Under the pieces are notes generated by a model that saw only the letters and a program-made list of their open reading frames with translations, made no database searches and was not told the origin of the DNA. Both the position numbers and the translations under genes were made by a program. Positions 1 to 7,866 of a stretch of DNA of 16,000 bases are shown here, in pieces. Each line of letters starts with the position of its first letter. Positions within the stretch are counted from its first letter, which is position 1. The stretch comes from Cristatella mucedo (Eukaryota; Bryozoa; Phylactolaemata; Cristatellidae): the NCBI GenBank assembly GCA_009760855.2, contig WPIO01000010.1:6219001-6235000 (forward strand), given 5' to 3'.

Positions 1-307
1 ATGTTGATATCAAATGGTCGTAGTCGGGTAGCTAATGCTCTTCCAACGGATAGCCACGAACGCGAGAGGTGCGACTGGTGGGAAAGCTTAGCCAACAAAA
101 GAAACTAAAGCCGAAGAATCGAGATCAGCCTAGCTGCAGCCAGGCCTAAACGGTTTACGAATTGCCAAGAGTTTCATTTGAATCTTTTGGAATGTTTGTG
201 CCCCGTTCCATCAACACGATCTTTACAGACTGAAGTTATGAAAGTTGTGAAAGTGCTATCGCTGTCTTAACGTTCAGGCCATCCTGTAGGGATTTTTCTA
301 TAGTGTC
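1..307. other. Unassigned non-coding DNA
   Basis: I see no open frame of useful length, no RNA gene and no repeat shared with the rest of the window. It ends where the (TAA)n tail of the first retroelement remnant begins. Confidence 0.5.
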
Positions 308-402
308 TAATAATGATAATAATAATAATAATAGTACATTTGTATAATGCCCTAAGAGAACTTAAATCTCTTTCTAGGCACTTTACATGTGCTGTAAAGG
401 AA
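308..402 (-). mobile_element. Solitary LINE/SINE 3' tail (minus strand)
   Basis: Read on the minus strand, this is the shared retroelement tail: AGTGCC, an AGAGA/TCTCT hairpin, GGCATT, then an (ATT)n run. The outer stem AGTGCC/GGCATT still pairs (one G-U), although its bases differ from those of the SINE copy at 9447. Upstream of the tail (beyond about position 402 on the plus strand) I see no homology to the coding part of the LINE, so this is either an extremely 5'-truncated LINE copy or the end of a SINE whose head has decayed. Confidence 0.75.
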
Positions 403-499
403 GCTCTCGCACTCTCTGACCGTGCCCAGCTGGTGTGATAGCGGTAATAAATTTGTGAGTAGAATTTTACAGCCTGTAAATATGAAGCTTAGTCTTTAA

Positions 500-700
500 G
501 TGAAACGTCCGACCTTCCTCCCACCCAGGACCCGTCCTTCACTTCTTCCGTCGTCTCTTCCTTTCTCCTTTCGTTACTCTGCCTCCATTCCTTCCTTCCT
601 TTCTCGGTCCCTCCCCACCTCCTCCTTCCTGCAGACTCTTTCGCCCTCCTTCTCATCCATCCTTCCTTCTTACATTCCTTCCTCTGTGCATCTCCGTATC
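500..700. repeat. Pyrimidine-rich low-complexity block
   Basis: About 200 bases are dominated by C and T on the plus strand, with repeated CCTTCCTT and TTCTTCC motifs. The 71-codon open frame over it is made of Ser, Pro, Phe and Leu only because of this composition and is not a believable gene. Such polypurine-polypyrimidine DNA can adopt triplex structure, which is general knowledge and not shown here. Confidence 0.75.
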
Positions 701-716
701 TATTTATTTAGCTAAG

Positions 717-817
717 TAAAGTAATAATAATAAGAAGAAGAGGAAGAATGCATTTGTATAGCACCCGCAGAGAACTGAATCTTTTTCTAGGCACTTTACA
801 GATGCTGTATAGAAAGC
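717..817 (-). mobile_element. Solitary LINE/SINE 3' tail (minus strand)
   Basis: The minus strand reads AGTGCC, a degraded inner hairpin ending TTCTCT, GGTGCT, then an AT-rich run that has drifted into TAA, AAG and AGG triplets. The order of elements matches the tails at 308, 2615, 5774 and 8893. It lies directly beside a second-family SINE remnant that begins at about 841, so one probably inserted next to the other. Confidence 0.72.
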
Positions 818-840
818 AGTACCACATGAAAGTATAGGCT

Positions 841-973
841 AGCTGATTTAACAGCCTCATTTATATAGCTGCAGAAGAGCTTTATCGGCAAGAGCTCTAT
901 CGGCTATCATAACCGCTACCGGTGTGCAATACGCCTAGGCCTTTTCTTAAACCGGTGTGTAAAATAGGCTAGG
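841..973 (-). mobile_element. SINE remnant, second family, minus strand
   Basis: The reverse complement of about 841-925 matches the 3' half of the SINE at 3030-3215: a GCGGTT/GCGGTG block with GATAG, then GCTCTTCTG, a CGCTATA/AGCTATA element, and the shared end GAGGCTGTTAAATCAGCT. Two internal tandem duplications are visible: a 15-bp unit at 876-890 and 891-905, and a 33-bp-period unit starting ACCGGTGTG at 918 and 951. No A or B box is recognisable, so the tRNA-like head is missing or degraded. Confidence 0.65.
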
Positions 974-984
974 ACAAGCTATAA

Positions 985-996
985 CCCCCCCCCCCC
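985..996. repeat. Poly-C run (12 C)
   Basis: Twelve uninterrupted C residues follow the SINE remnant. It is a simple homopolymer with no other signal. Confidence 0.95.
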
Positions 997-2422
997 AGGC
1001 TAGAATATACCCGTCTGAAAGATGACACAAAGCATGAAATTTTTAACTGTAACTCCTTTAATTATTGTTGATTGTTCAGTGGCAATAATCCAAACAGAGA
1101 ACATTCGCAACAAATTTTCGCTGATATCCGACAAAGAACTTGAGCCGATATCTAAAAAGCGTATACATGGAAATACAATTTTCAATTTGATCAATTAAAG
1201 CAGTTTTCAGAAGCAGTCGACGGCCGTGGTCATGGTCTGCTTCGCGGTGAAGCGAAAGACAAATTTTTAAACTTCGCGTTCTGGGGATTGACAAAGAAAG
1301 ACTAGGTGCATTGCTAGGCTGGAGAGTTTTCTACTCAGCGTACACAGCGTACGCTCGAGGACTTTCGATGCGCACACGGCAGACCTTACATTCTGACTTA
1401 AGAAACCGTTCGAAGAAAAAACGAGGCGGGTGAGAGAAGGGAGAAATTAGTGCCGTAAGATGAGAACGGAGGAGAGTAGAGAATGAGGGGTGAGGGTCGG
1501 CGACGGCGAGGATTTGTGAGCCATCGTGTACAGATTCATGCGTGTTTCGCTCAAAACTATTGATACGATGGGGTATAGCAAGTGGCCAAGGCCGTCTAAA
1601 CCCCGGGTACACTCCGGCCTGGGGGTCTAGCCAGTTGAAGCTGAAGCTGAAGTTGAAGCTTACTTGAAGCTGCTACTTTACGTTACTGTTACGTGATCGT
1701 GCGGAGCGTGCTCCTTACCCCTGGGCCCAGACCGCGCTGCAGCTAGCAAGCTATCTGCTTATCTGCCACATTGTCCACTTGCATATACTTTTTAACTCTT
1801 CCTTGTAAATGCAGTCTCTCTGCTCACTTTACATCTCTGTCCCACGAACGCTAGACTGATGACATTGAACCGCCTTCTATCGAATACTTTAGGTAGGGCC
1901 CAAATGAAACTGTGATCTTTTTTGCAAGACTCAAGACCTTTGTGAATTTTGTAAAATCTTAAACTTAGCTAGCACAGTATTGTCATGCTTGACTTTTTCC
2001 GATGAACAATCTTTACTTGTTCTTAAACATGAGTGGAGTGAAGGCACCTCCTAACAGCTAACTGGTTTTCTAAATTCGGGAAAATGCAACCAAAACAACA
2101 AAGGCCTGCGACAATCGATCAAGAACTGGAAAAATAGAAACTGCAGTGGTTGGTAACTTACGCAGGAGAATTGGCTGGTAAGATTAATATTGACCTAATT
2201 ACATTTCGTCATTAAATGTAACGCGTGCTCAGGAGTTATTGTACTTGCCAGAGTTTCGATTTCTTCTATTTTACCTCAATAAGACAAGTTTAAAATTATG
2301 TCTCTAGTTTCCTTTCTGGCTAATTCTGAGTGATATCCGACTCATAAGAAATCTCATCCTGCATTCCCCATTGAGTACTCGACTTGTTAGTAGTTAAGAA
2401 ATATGCAAACGAATGAATCGGG
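997..2422. other. Unassigned non-coding DNA
   Basis: This 1.4-kb stretch has no recognisable gene or dispersed repeat. Around 1400-1500 the plus strand is purine-rich. At 1635-1673 there is a small imperfect (GAAGCT)n array. The 93-codon minus-strand frame at 1331-1612 has no recognisable domain and looks like chance. Confidence 0.5.
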
Positions 2423-2456
2423 TATAAAAAAACATCCCGCGCTCTTACAATCAGTT
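2423..2456 (+). promoter_or_regulatory. Candidate TATA box plus initiator
   Basis: TATAAAAAAA begins at 2423 and TCAGTT lies at 2451-2456. If the A at 2453 is +1, the TATA box starts at -30, the canonical Pol II spacing. TCAGTT is the classic arthropod-type initiator. No recognisable gene follows: the first ATG, at 2469, opens only a 21-codon frame. It is therefore a sequence match only; a chance match in AT-rich DNA is quite possible. Confidence 0.3.
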
Positions 2457-2483
2457 AGAAGGATAATAATGCGATCTGATGCT

Positions 2484-2565
2484 TTGACCAATCGCGAACA
2501 AAATTACTTGACCAATACAAAACGACTGAATTGAATGCCAATTGGCAAAGAATTCGACCTCCAAT
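2484..2565 (+). promoter_or_regulatory. Cluster of four CCAAT motifs
   Basis: CCAAT occurs at 2488-2492, 2512-2516, 2538-2542 and 2561-2565. The first two share the longer word TTGACCAAT, spaced 24 bp apart. The third lies in a perfect 12-bp palindrome, TGCCAATTGGCA, at 2536-2547. NF-Y-type CCAAT boxes normally sit upstream of a start site, whereas here they lie downstream of the candidate TATA box, which weakens a simple promoter reading. Confidence 0.25.
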
Positions 2566-2614
2566 AGTCAGTCAGCGTCAGAATTTGAAGGAGAGGTCAA
2601 GGGTTAAACAATTT

Positions 2615-2705
2615 CCAAATGTAAAGAGCCTAGAAAGAGATTGAGTTCTCTGAGGGCACTGTATCAAGTGCATTATTATTATTGTTATTATTATTATTCT
2701 TATAA
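2615..2705 (+). mobile_element. Solitary LINE/SINE 3' tail (plus strand)
   Basis: The tail reads AGAGCC, the AGAGA/TCTCT hairpin with loop TTGAGT, GGCACT, TATCAAGTGC and then (ATT)n with one GTT interruption. Sequence before 2615 shows no A or B box and no reverse transcriptase reading frame, so only the tail can be assigned. Confidence 0.78.
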
Positions 2706-3029
2706 CCTTACTTTCTTGGCCACGAGCTGACGTCATTTGAAAAGACAACGTACGTAAGTATTGTATGCCGACTTAAATGAATACGAAGGAAGCAGTTCGG
2801 CATGCATTTCGTGCTCGCGCGTGCAAGAAACTTGCTGTAGCATATCATTAGACCGCGAAGAAGCAATACAGAAAACATAATCGAGAGAAGTTTAACAGGG
2901 GAGAAAACGCATGACTAGGCCAAGAAGTACTTGCTGATTCTCATTTGTTCAGCAAAGTGGGACATTTGGAGAGTGATAATGGAAAATCGGCCCGACTGAA
3001 GCATTCGAATGCAAGAGAAGTTGGTCAAT
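2706..3029. other. Unassigned non-coding DNA
   Basis: I see no gene, repeat or RNA signal here. It is a spacer between the tail at 2615 and the SINE at 3030. Confidence 0.45.
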
Positions 3030-3215
3030 ATCCGAACTTTATGGCTCAGTAGGTAAGGCGGTCACTTTTCACGGCCTCGGTGCCGAGGTCGAGGGTTCGA
3101 ATCCTGTGTGGGCGATCCCTTATCGCCACTGCAAGCGGTGGTGATAGTCGTCAAGGCTCTTCTGTCGCTATACAAAAAGAGGCTGTTAAATCAGCTTGTA
3201 TTTATTATTTTTATT
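3030..3215 (+). mobile_element. tRNA-derived SINE, second family
   Basis: An A box (TGGCTCAGTAGG, 3042-3053) and a perfect B box (GGTTCGAATCC, 3094-3104) sit 52 bp apart, as in a tRNA with a long variable arm. GGCCTCGG and CCGAGGTC between them form a hairpin. The flanking bases do not form an acceptor stem, so this is not a working tRNA gene. After the head comes a body with GCGGTGGTGATAG, then GCTCTTCTG, and an end GAGGCTGTTAAATCAGCT followed by a T/A-rich tail. The same body and end occur on the minus strand at about 841-925. The tail differs from the LINE tail, so this family probably used another partner. Confidence 0.8.
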
Positions 3216-3939
3216 TAACTGTCAGATAATCTGTTTAATCTGTCAGCGATAATCTGTTTACTTGTCCGAACTCTAGCACCTTATAAAAAGGAGTCACGCT
3301 TAGCGCTTTCGAACACTGGAAGTGCGATGAGCAGATGCCGCTTAGGGATTGAAGCTGTAAATAGCCTCAAAACCACAGTCCGGGACAGGAACTGTGAGTC
3401 TTTTACTCTCAATCCAAGCAGCAGGACTCAGAAATTTCGAAAAATACTCTGAACATCCGGAAACTTGTCACTGACGTCCGATCGTAACACTCGCACCATT
3501 TCCGAATCGCGACTGCCGAGTCTTTCCTGAAAATGATTCTCGTGCGACCTCTCGGGAGAGCAGCTGACGTGACGATGAGTCTCTCAGTCAGATGCCGCGG
3601 GCCCTATCGCACCTCAGTATACGTGCTTTATACCGCAGTCGAAGCAGAGCTTCTTCTAAGGGTCCGCTAGAAAATCGGCGAGGATTTTGAGAATCGGCAC
3701 GAGGGAACGCCAGAGTGCTGTTCGAGCATGCAGTTGCGTGGATACGGAGCCGGGCAACAATGCCGACTTGAGCTGCGACCCGGAAGTTAAAGCCTCTGCC
3801 GGGCGTCGGTTGTTCCCGGACAAATCGGAGGCTACACGATGGGCCGGCGCCTATACCAAAAAAAAGTGCAGTGCTTCCACTCACCGTTGAATTGTCACGC
3901 AACGGGCTCTCATGGAAACCGGCTGATCTAGACAGCGCG
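3216..3939. other. Unassigned DNA with an isolated TATA-like box
   Basis: TATAAAAAG is at 3282-3290, but no clear initiator lies about 30 bp downstream. The longest frame, 143 codons on the minus strand at 3588-4019, runs into the SINE at 3940 and shows no domain, so I do not call it a gene. Confidence 0.4.
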
Positions 3940-4130
3940 TACCAGCGTATTGGCCTCAGTAGCATCAAGGAAGAAGCACTAAGATGCTCACCTTTGATAG
4001 TAGAGGTCAAGGTGCTCACCTTTGACGACCTAGGTCATGGGCTCGAGCCCTGCAGCATATTTTTAGCACCTGTATAGCTATGTAGTTCTCTTAGGGCACT
4101 ATATAAATGAGTTGTATTCTATTTATATCT
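3940..4130 (+). mobile_element. tRNA-derived SINE with LINE-type tail and a 28-bp internal duplication
   Basis: A degenerate A box (TGGCCTCAGTAG, 3951-3962) precedes a B box (GGCTCGAGCCC, 4040-4050). A 16-bp word, AGATGCTCACCTTTGA, is repeated with one change 28 bp later (3982-3997 and 4010-4025), which explains why the boxes are 89 bp apart and not about 51. The 3' end has TAGTTCTCT, then TAGGGCACTATATAAATGAG, matching the end of the SINE at 9447. The left half of the tail stem-loop is degraded. The 5' boundary is approximate. Confidence 0.72.
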
Positions 4131-4217
4131 AAGAAAGAAAAGACATGCTGCAATCGACCTCCCGCTGGAAGTGGATGGCTATCGCTGGTCGTCCAGCCAC
4201 CAGGTGCAGACCGAATT

Positions 4218-4376
4218 GAATAAATATATATATATATATATCTCGTTTGTATAGTGCCCTTGGAGAACTTAATCTCTATTCAGGCGCTTCACGTATGCGT
4301 CGGGGCTCGAGCCCACGACCTCAGCCAGACCTTAGTCGGGGCGAGCACCTTAACCGTTGGGCCAAACCAGCTCGAC
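4218..4376 (-). mobile_element. tRNA-derived SINE with LINE-type tail (minus strand)
   Basis: The reverse complement matches the SINE at 9447-9590 almost base for base across the whole element. On the plus strand the A box lies at 4354-4364 and the palindromic B box GGGCTCGAGCCC at 4303-4314. CGACT and GGTCG flank the variable arm. The tail follows: AGCGCC, AGAGA, loop TTAAGT, TCTCC, GGCACT, TATA. It ends in an (AT)n run at 4221-4240. The two copies, in opposite orientations 5 kb apart, define the family. I found no clear target-site duplication. Confidence 0.88.
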
Positions 4377-4598
4377 TGGGAAATTAACTGAAGTACTCCT
4401 CATCTCGGCCGGACCGGAAGCCCGATAGCATCCGCTATCCTCGACGAACGCGGCCTACTATGGTTGTGCAAGCGATGCTGCAACTGTTCATAGGAGGACC
4501 GGATATTGCGAGGGTTTGATAGACTTTTACTCGGTCCGTAATTCTTGCTGGGATGCACCTGCTTTCCTATCAATAATAATTATACTAAGGATTATAAA
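4377..4598. other. Unassigned spacer
   Basis: No gene or repeat is visible between the SINE and the start of the alternating dinucleotide tract. Confidence 0.4.
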
Positions 4599-4673
4599 AC
4601 ACGTGCATACACGCACACACACACACGCGCGCGCGCGCGTGTGTGCGTGCGTATATATATATATATATATATG

Positions 4674-4705
<32 letters not shown>
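4599..4705. repeat. 107-bp alternating purine-pyrimidine tract
   Basis: Every step from 4599 to 4705 alternates purine and pyrimidine without a break. It runs from mixed CA/TG steps into (CA)n, (CG)n, (TG)n, then (TA)n interrupted by GTATGT. The CA-CG-TG core is self-complementary. The (TA)n end abuts the tail side of the LINE copy at 4706 and probably grew from its AT-rich terminus. Alternating CG and CA/TG runs are the classic Z-DNA-prone sequence. The open frames over it, with runs of Tyr-Ile and Thr-His, are artefacts. Confidence 0.95.
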
Positions 4706-5091
4706 ATCAAAGCTCTTTCTTAGCACTTCACAAATGTTGAAAAAGAAGCGTATCAATTGAATAGTTACAGCATGCACAATTTTGTGAGCACAAGAATACA
4801 TAAGATTCTTCACGCGGACGGTACAGATGCTGTGAGTAACAGGTAGGCTTTTAATGTCGTTTAAATGTCATCGCCCAATCAGAAGATTAAGTGGTTCAGT
4901 TGATTCAGAGTTCTAGGTTATGGGAGAATGGTAACTGAACGCACGGTCTCCACAGGATTCGAAGTTCGGTAGAGGCCCAACCAAACGACCAGAATCCGAA
5001 GAGCGAGTGCAGTCCTGATTAGAAAATATTTCAAAGAGGTAGGCCGAAGAATGGGAATGGAGCGATGTGAAGGTGAGTGACGGAACCTTAA
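4706..5091 (-). mobile_element. 5'-truncated CR1/L2-type LINE copy, heavily mutated (copy 1 of 3)
   Basis: On the minus strand this carries the 3' end of the same LINE as the copy at 5774-6400. Matching landmarks in the same order, on the plus strand, are: AGCTCTTTCTTAGCACTTCA from the tail (about 4708-4730), the CAGCATGCACA element of the 3' UTR (4767-4778), a TTTAAATGTCATC block, and the strongly conserved GCACGGTCTCCA (4941-4952), which encodes the GDRAF part of the protein. It stops at a block equivalent to GAATG...GTGAGTGAC, where the tail of the next copy begins at 5092. The reading frame is broken throughout. This is the most diverged of the three adjacent copies, and the hairpin part of its tail is lost next to the dinucleotide array. 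Confidence 0.72.
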
Positions 5092-5770
5092 GTAATAATG
5101 ATAAACCAATTATGTAATGCTCTCAGGGAACTAAATCTCTTTCTAGGCAGATAGCATAGGCTATAAAGAAAGCATATTGATTGCTTAGAGACATAATGCA
5201 CACTGTCAGCACGCATTAGCGCACAAAGGACAATTCCGACGAGCCCAGAAAATGCTGTGAGGGAAAAGGTCATATTTAGCTTAATTTAAAATGTGATCCA
5301 GTCGCGGGATACCGTGACGTCAGTCGGGAGCGATTTCCAGGGTTTGGCAACGCAAGAACTAAAGGTACGGCCTGCGTAGGATTGGAGGTGGGTTCGAAGC
5401 ACAGCTATTCAACTTCAGTCAGAAGAGCGGGCGGTACGTGCTTAGCCTGCTTGGGAAGTAGTTCGGATAGGTAGGTCGGAGAAAGCGAATGAAGGGACCT
5501 ACTAGTAAGTGACAGACAGAACCTCGAAGTCAATGCGCTGCTTGATGGGGAGCCAGTACAGGTCAGTGAGAAGTGGTGGAATGTGGCAGTGCGATTTTAA
5601 CGGGAGGCAAGCCTAACTGCAACGTTTTTCGCCAACTGTAGGCACCTTATTGCACACGTCTGATAACTTGCGAATAGTGAGTCGCAGAAGGCCGAGAAGA
5701 AAAATCACAAATGCATGGAGAGCTTTGATGCTGGACGCCTGTCTCAGCAAGACCAAATGTTTGCAATGCT
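5092..5770 (-). mobile_element. 5'-truncated CR1/L2-type LINE copy with broken RT C-terminus (copy 2 of 3)
   Basis: The tail (TAATAATG, then the reverse complement of the hairpin) is at 5092-5155, followed by the 3' UTR and the end of the reverse transcriptase ORF. Translating the minus strand gives LQLAKNVAVRLAS at 5641-5603 and LYWLPIKQRIDFEV at 5561-5520. The latter is the hallmark motif of the region after the RT domain in CR1/L2-type LINEs. These pieces and the following SLTSRSLHS lie in different frames, and stop codons interrupt them, so frameshifts have killed the ORF. It reaches further 5' than the other copies. Its 5' end abuts the (TAA)n tail of the third copy, and its 3' tail abuts the first. 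Confidence 0.82.
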
Positions 5771-5773
5771 ATG

Positions 5774-6400
5774 TAATAATAATAATAATAATAATTCACT
5801 TGATAAAGCACCCTCAGAGAACTTAATCTCTCTCTAGGCGCTTTACATTTGCTGTAAAGTGAAATGCAATGGAATGGTAAGTAAAATCATGCTTGAAAAA
5901 CAAACGAACTGAATAATATGGTTAGGGGTGACATGCACAGGGTCAGCATGCAAATGTGGTTAGTGGCAGCATGCACAGTGTCAGCACGCATAAGCACATC
6001 AAGGACGAATCACAGGGACCCGCTAAATGCTGTCCTAAATAGGTGTGTTTTTAGGTTCCTTTTAAATGTGGTCAGGTCAGGGGATGTTCTGACGCAGGTC
6101 GGGAGGGAGTTCCAGGCTTTGGGAGCACATGAACTAAATGCACGGTCTCCAAAGGATTTAAGGTTTGTATGAGGTATTTCTAGACTGTTGGATTCCGAAA
6201 AGCGGGTGGTACGATGCTTGGCCTGATGGGGTAGTATATCTGAGAGATAGGCTGGAGCCATAGAATGAAGGGACCTAAAAGTGAGCGACAAAAAGCACAC
6301 TTGACGGTGGAGGAGCTGATGCAGTCACCTAATGAAGACACAACGTGACGACAGCTTTGACACAGGACACCAGATTTCGTGCAGATGGTAAAAGAGAAAT
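5774..6400 (-). mobile_element. 5'-truncated CR1/L2-type LINE with readable RT C-terminus (copy 3 of 3)
   Basis: The order on the minus strand is: degenerate upstream RT sequence (HVVSSLGD, then LHQLLHRQ in a shifted frame), an open C-terminal frame ending at a stop at 6010, a 3' UTR of about 170 bases, the stem-loop tail (5795-5840) and (TAA)n at 5774-5794. Motifs in the frame include SLTFRSL, APAYLSDILP, KSFGDRAFSSCAPKAWNSLP and FKRNLKTHLFRTAF, the standard C-terminal signature of CR1/L2 LINE ORF2 proteins. The 94 residues match the plus-strand copy at 11126 at 83 positions. About 15 nt (the RIDFK part) are deleted upstream relative to the neighbouring copy. There is no endonuclease or catalytic RT domain, so it is inert. 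Confidence 0.9.
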
Positions 6401-6420
6401 GCTGATAGAGCATTGTATAA

Positions 6421-7335
6421 ATGCACTTTTAATGACACTTACGATACAATTTCACCAGATGATGGTTAAACAAGCGTATGAAGGCTGCTGGGCATTCTGA
6501 ACTGAGCCAAGTTTCGATTAGTTTGCCTGATGGTATTTATTCGTATGATGGACCATGCTGCGTCGTATCGACCATCGTATCGACCGTATCGTCCGATCGT
6601 ACCGAGGGAACGTCCTTAGCTACAGTAGCTGGAAGGCGGCTTCAGAATGGCCCTGGCACCGGCTACGGCTGACAGCAATCTCACACTCACCGCTCTGTCC
6701 CTGCCGCCGCTCCCGAAGTCGAATGCATATTCCCACTGTAAATAAAAATGTTGAGCCAAAGATTTAGCGATATGTGTGCTGCCATATGAAATCCTGGACG
6801 GATATCGTAACAATAGTAAGAAAGAGCGACAGGCCAGTGAACCAGTGACCTGCCAGATCAGGCACTCTATGACGGCCGAGATGTTCATTACTCTCGGTGC
6901 CTGAATTATAATGACATTAGAACCGGTTATGTGATTATTCATAGTTGGGCAACACAAAAGCCGAAGCCACGTAATAATAGGCAGGCAGTTGTGCGTTAGA
7001 AATTGAACGCTGGTTTTGTTCAAGGCTTTGAACGGTACGAGAGCTACTGTACCGCACGACTGGTACTAGAAGCCTGTAACCCTCCTTCGTCGTCGAATTG
7101 AGTTCTCTAAACTATGAATATGGACTTGCATGTTAAGGTAGGGAGCGCTCGTCGTCGCTGCTGCGTTCCGCTACTGTCAGTAAACCTGCTTGCATTGGTG
7201 CTGCTTCTACAAGTCGCTAGCCGCAACTACAAGGCCCAAAGCTCAAAGCTCCGAGCTTCTAAGGTTTTCGTCGCGTGTCGGCTGGCACTAGCACCGCTAC
7301 GAGCGCTGCGTTTGTGGCATCGTTCTGCGGCCTAG
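6421..7335. other. Unassigned non-coding DNA
   Basis: No recognisable gene. Around 6565-6605 there is a run of short CGTATCG/CGATCG words. An AATAAA hexamer is at 6740-6745, without supporting gene structure. The 135-codon minus-strand frame at 6616-7023 shows no domain. CGGTAC (7033-7038) and GTACCG (7049-7054) form a weak inverted repeat. Confidence 0.4.

Positions 7336-7339
<4 letters not shown>

Positions 7340-7400
<61 letters not shown>
7340..7400. repeat. (CT)n microsatellite, about 30 units
   Basis: This is an uninterrupted CT dinucleotide array followed by TTTT and CT-rich sequence. The array is perfect, which suggests it is young or slipping actively. Confidence 0.97.
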
Positions 7401-7404
<4 letters not shown>

Positions 7405-7406
<2 letters not shown>

Positions 7407-7631
7407 TCTCATTCTCTGTACCAAGCCGTTCGGCATTAAATCACGATTTCATCTAGAACACTGACTTGTATGTACCATCCGACCATCAATCCCAACATAT
7501 CCACCGTCTCCAAAACCAGAGGCCAGAGTCACTCCAATAAACTAAAGCATACAGGGACTCGCCCTCATTTAAAGAAAGCTTAAGCGATCGGAGCTTAGCG
7601 GTCCGACCTCTGCTCGCACTCGTTACGCGGA
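7405..7631. other. Unassigned spacer
   Basis: No gene, RNA or shared repeat is visible between the CT array and the SINE. Confidence 0.4.
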
Positions 7632-7866
7632 CGCTGCTTTAGCCCAGCAGTTAAGTTGCTAACCTCGGCCAAGGTCAAGGTGAATGTATTTTATCACCGA
7701 GGTTGTTGGCTCGAGCCCCCTTGCCTAAACCAAGGTTGTAGGCTCGAACCTCGTTGCCTATTGCGAAACGCCTGAAAAGAGATTAAGTTCTCTTAGGGCG
7801 CTATGAAATATATAGTATGGCTATGAATATATATATATATATATTTATTTATTATTTATATATATC
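7632..7866 (+). mobile_element. tRNA-derived SINE with duplicated B box and LINE-type tail
   Basis: The A box TAGCCCAGCAG is at 7640-7650. Two B boxes follow: GGCTCGAGCCC at 7708-7718 and GGCTCGAACCT at 7741-7751. They belong to a 32-bp unit at 7696-7727 repeated at 7729-7760 (period 33 bp). The tail is ACGCC, AGAGA, loop TTAAGT, TCTCT, GGCGCT, then (TA)n and TTTATTTATT to about 7866. Compared with the SINE at 9447, the region between A box and first B box is longer, and an extra stretch includes TTTATCACCGAGG. The extra B box could affect TFIIIC binding, but this copy may simply be a decayed duplicate. Confidence 0.82.

Noticed and set aside
500-715. Small Ser/Pro/Phe-rich protein
   Set aside because: It is a translation of a pyrimidine-rich low-complexity block, with no ATG supported by context.
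3035-3115. A functional tRNA gene, because A and B boxes are well formed
   Set aside because: The bases flanking the boxes do not pair into an acceptor stem, the T stem pairs only partly, and the element continues into a SINE body also found at 841-925.
3282-3290. A second core promoter at TATAAAAAG
   Set aside because: No initiator or downstream gene at the proper distance; kept only as a note in the regional entry.
4516-4813. Small proteins with Tyr-Ile and Thr-His repeats on both strands
   Set aside because: These frames simply translate the dinucleotide tract at 4599-4705.
6616-7023. 135-codon minus-strand gene
   Set aside because: No domain, no supporting promoter or splice signals, and overlapping frames on the other strand.
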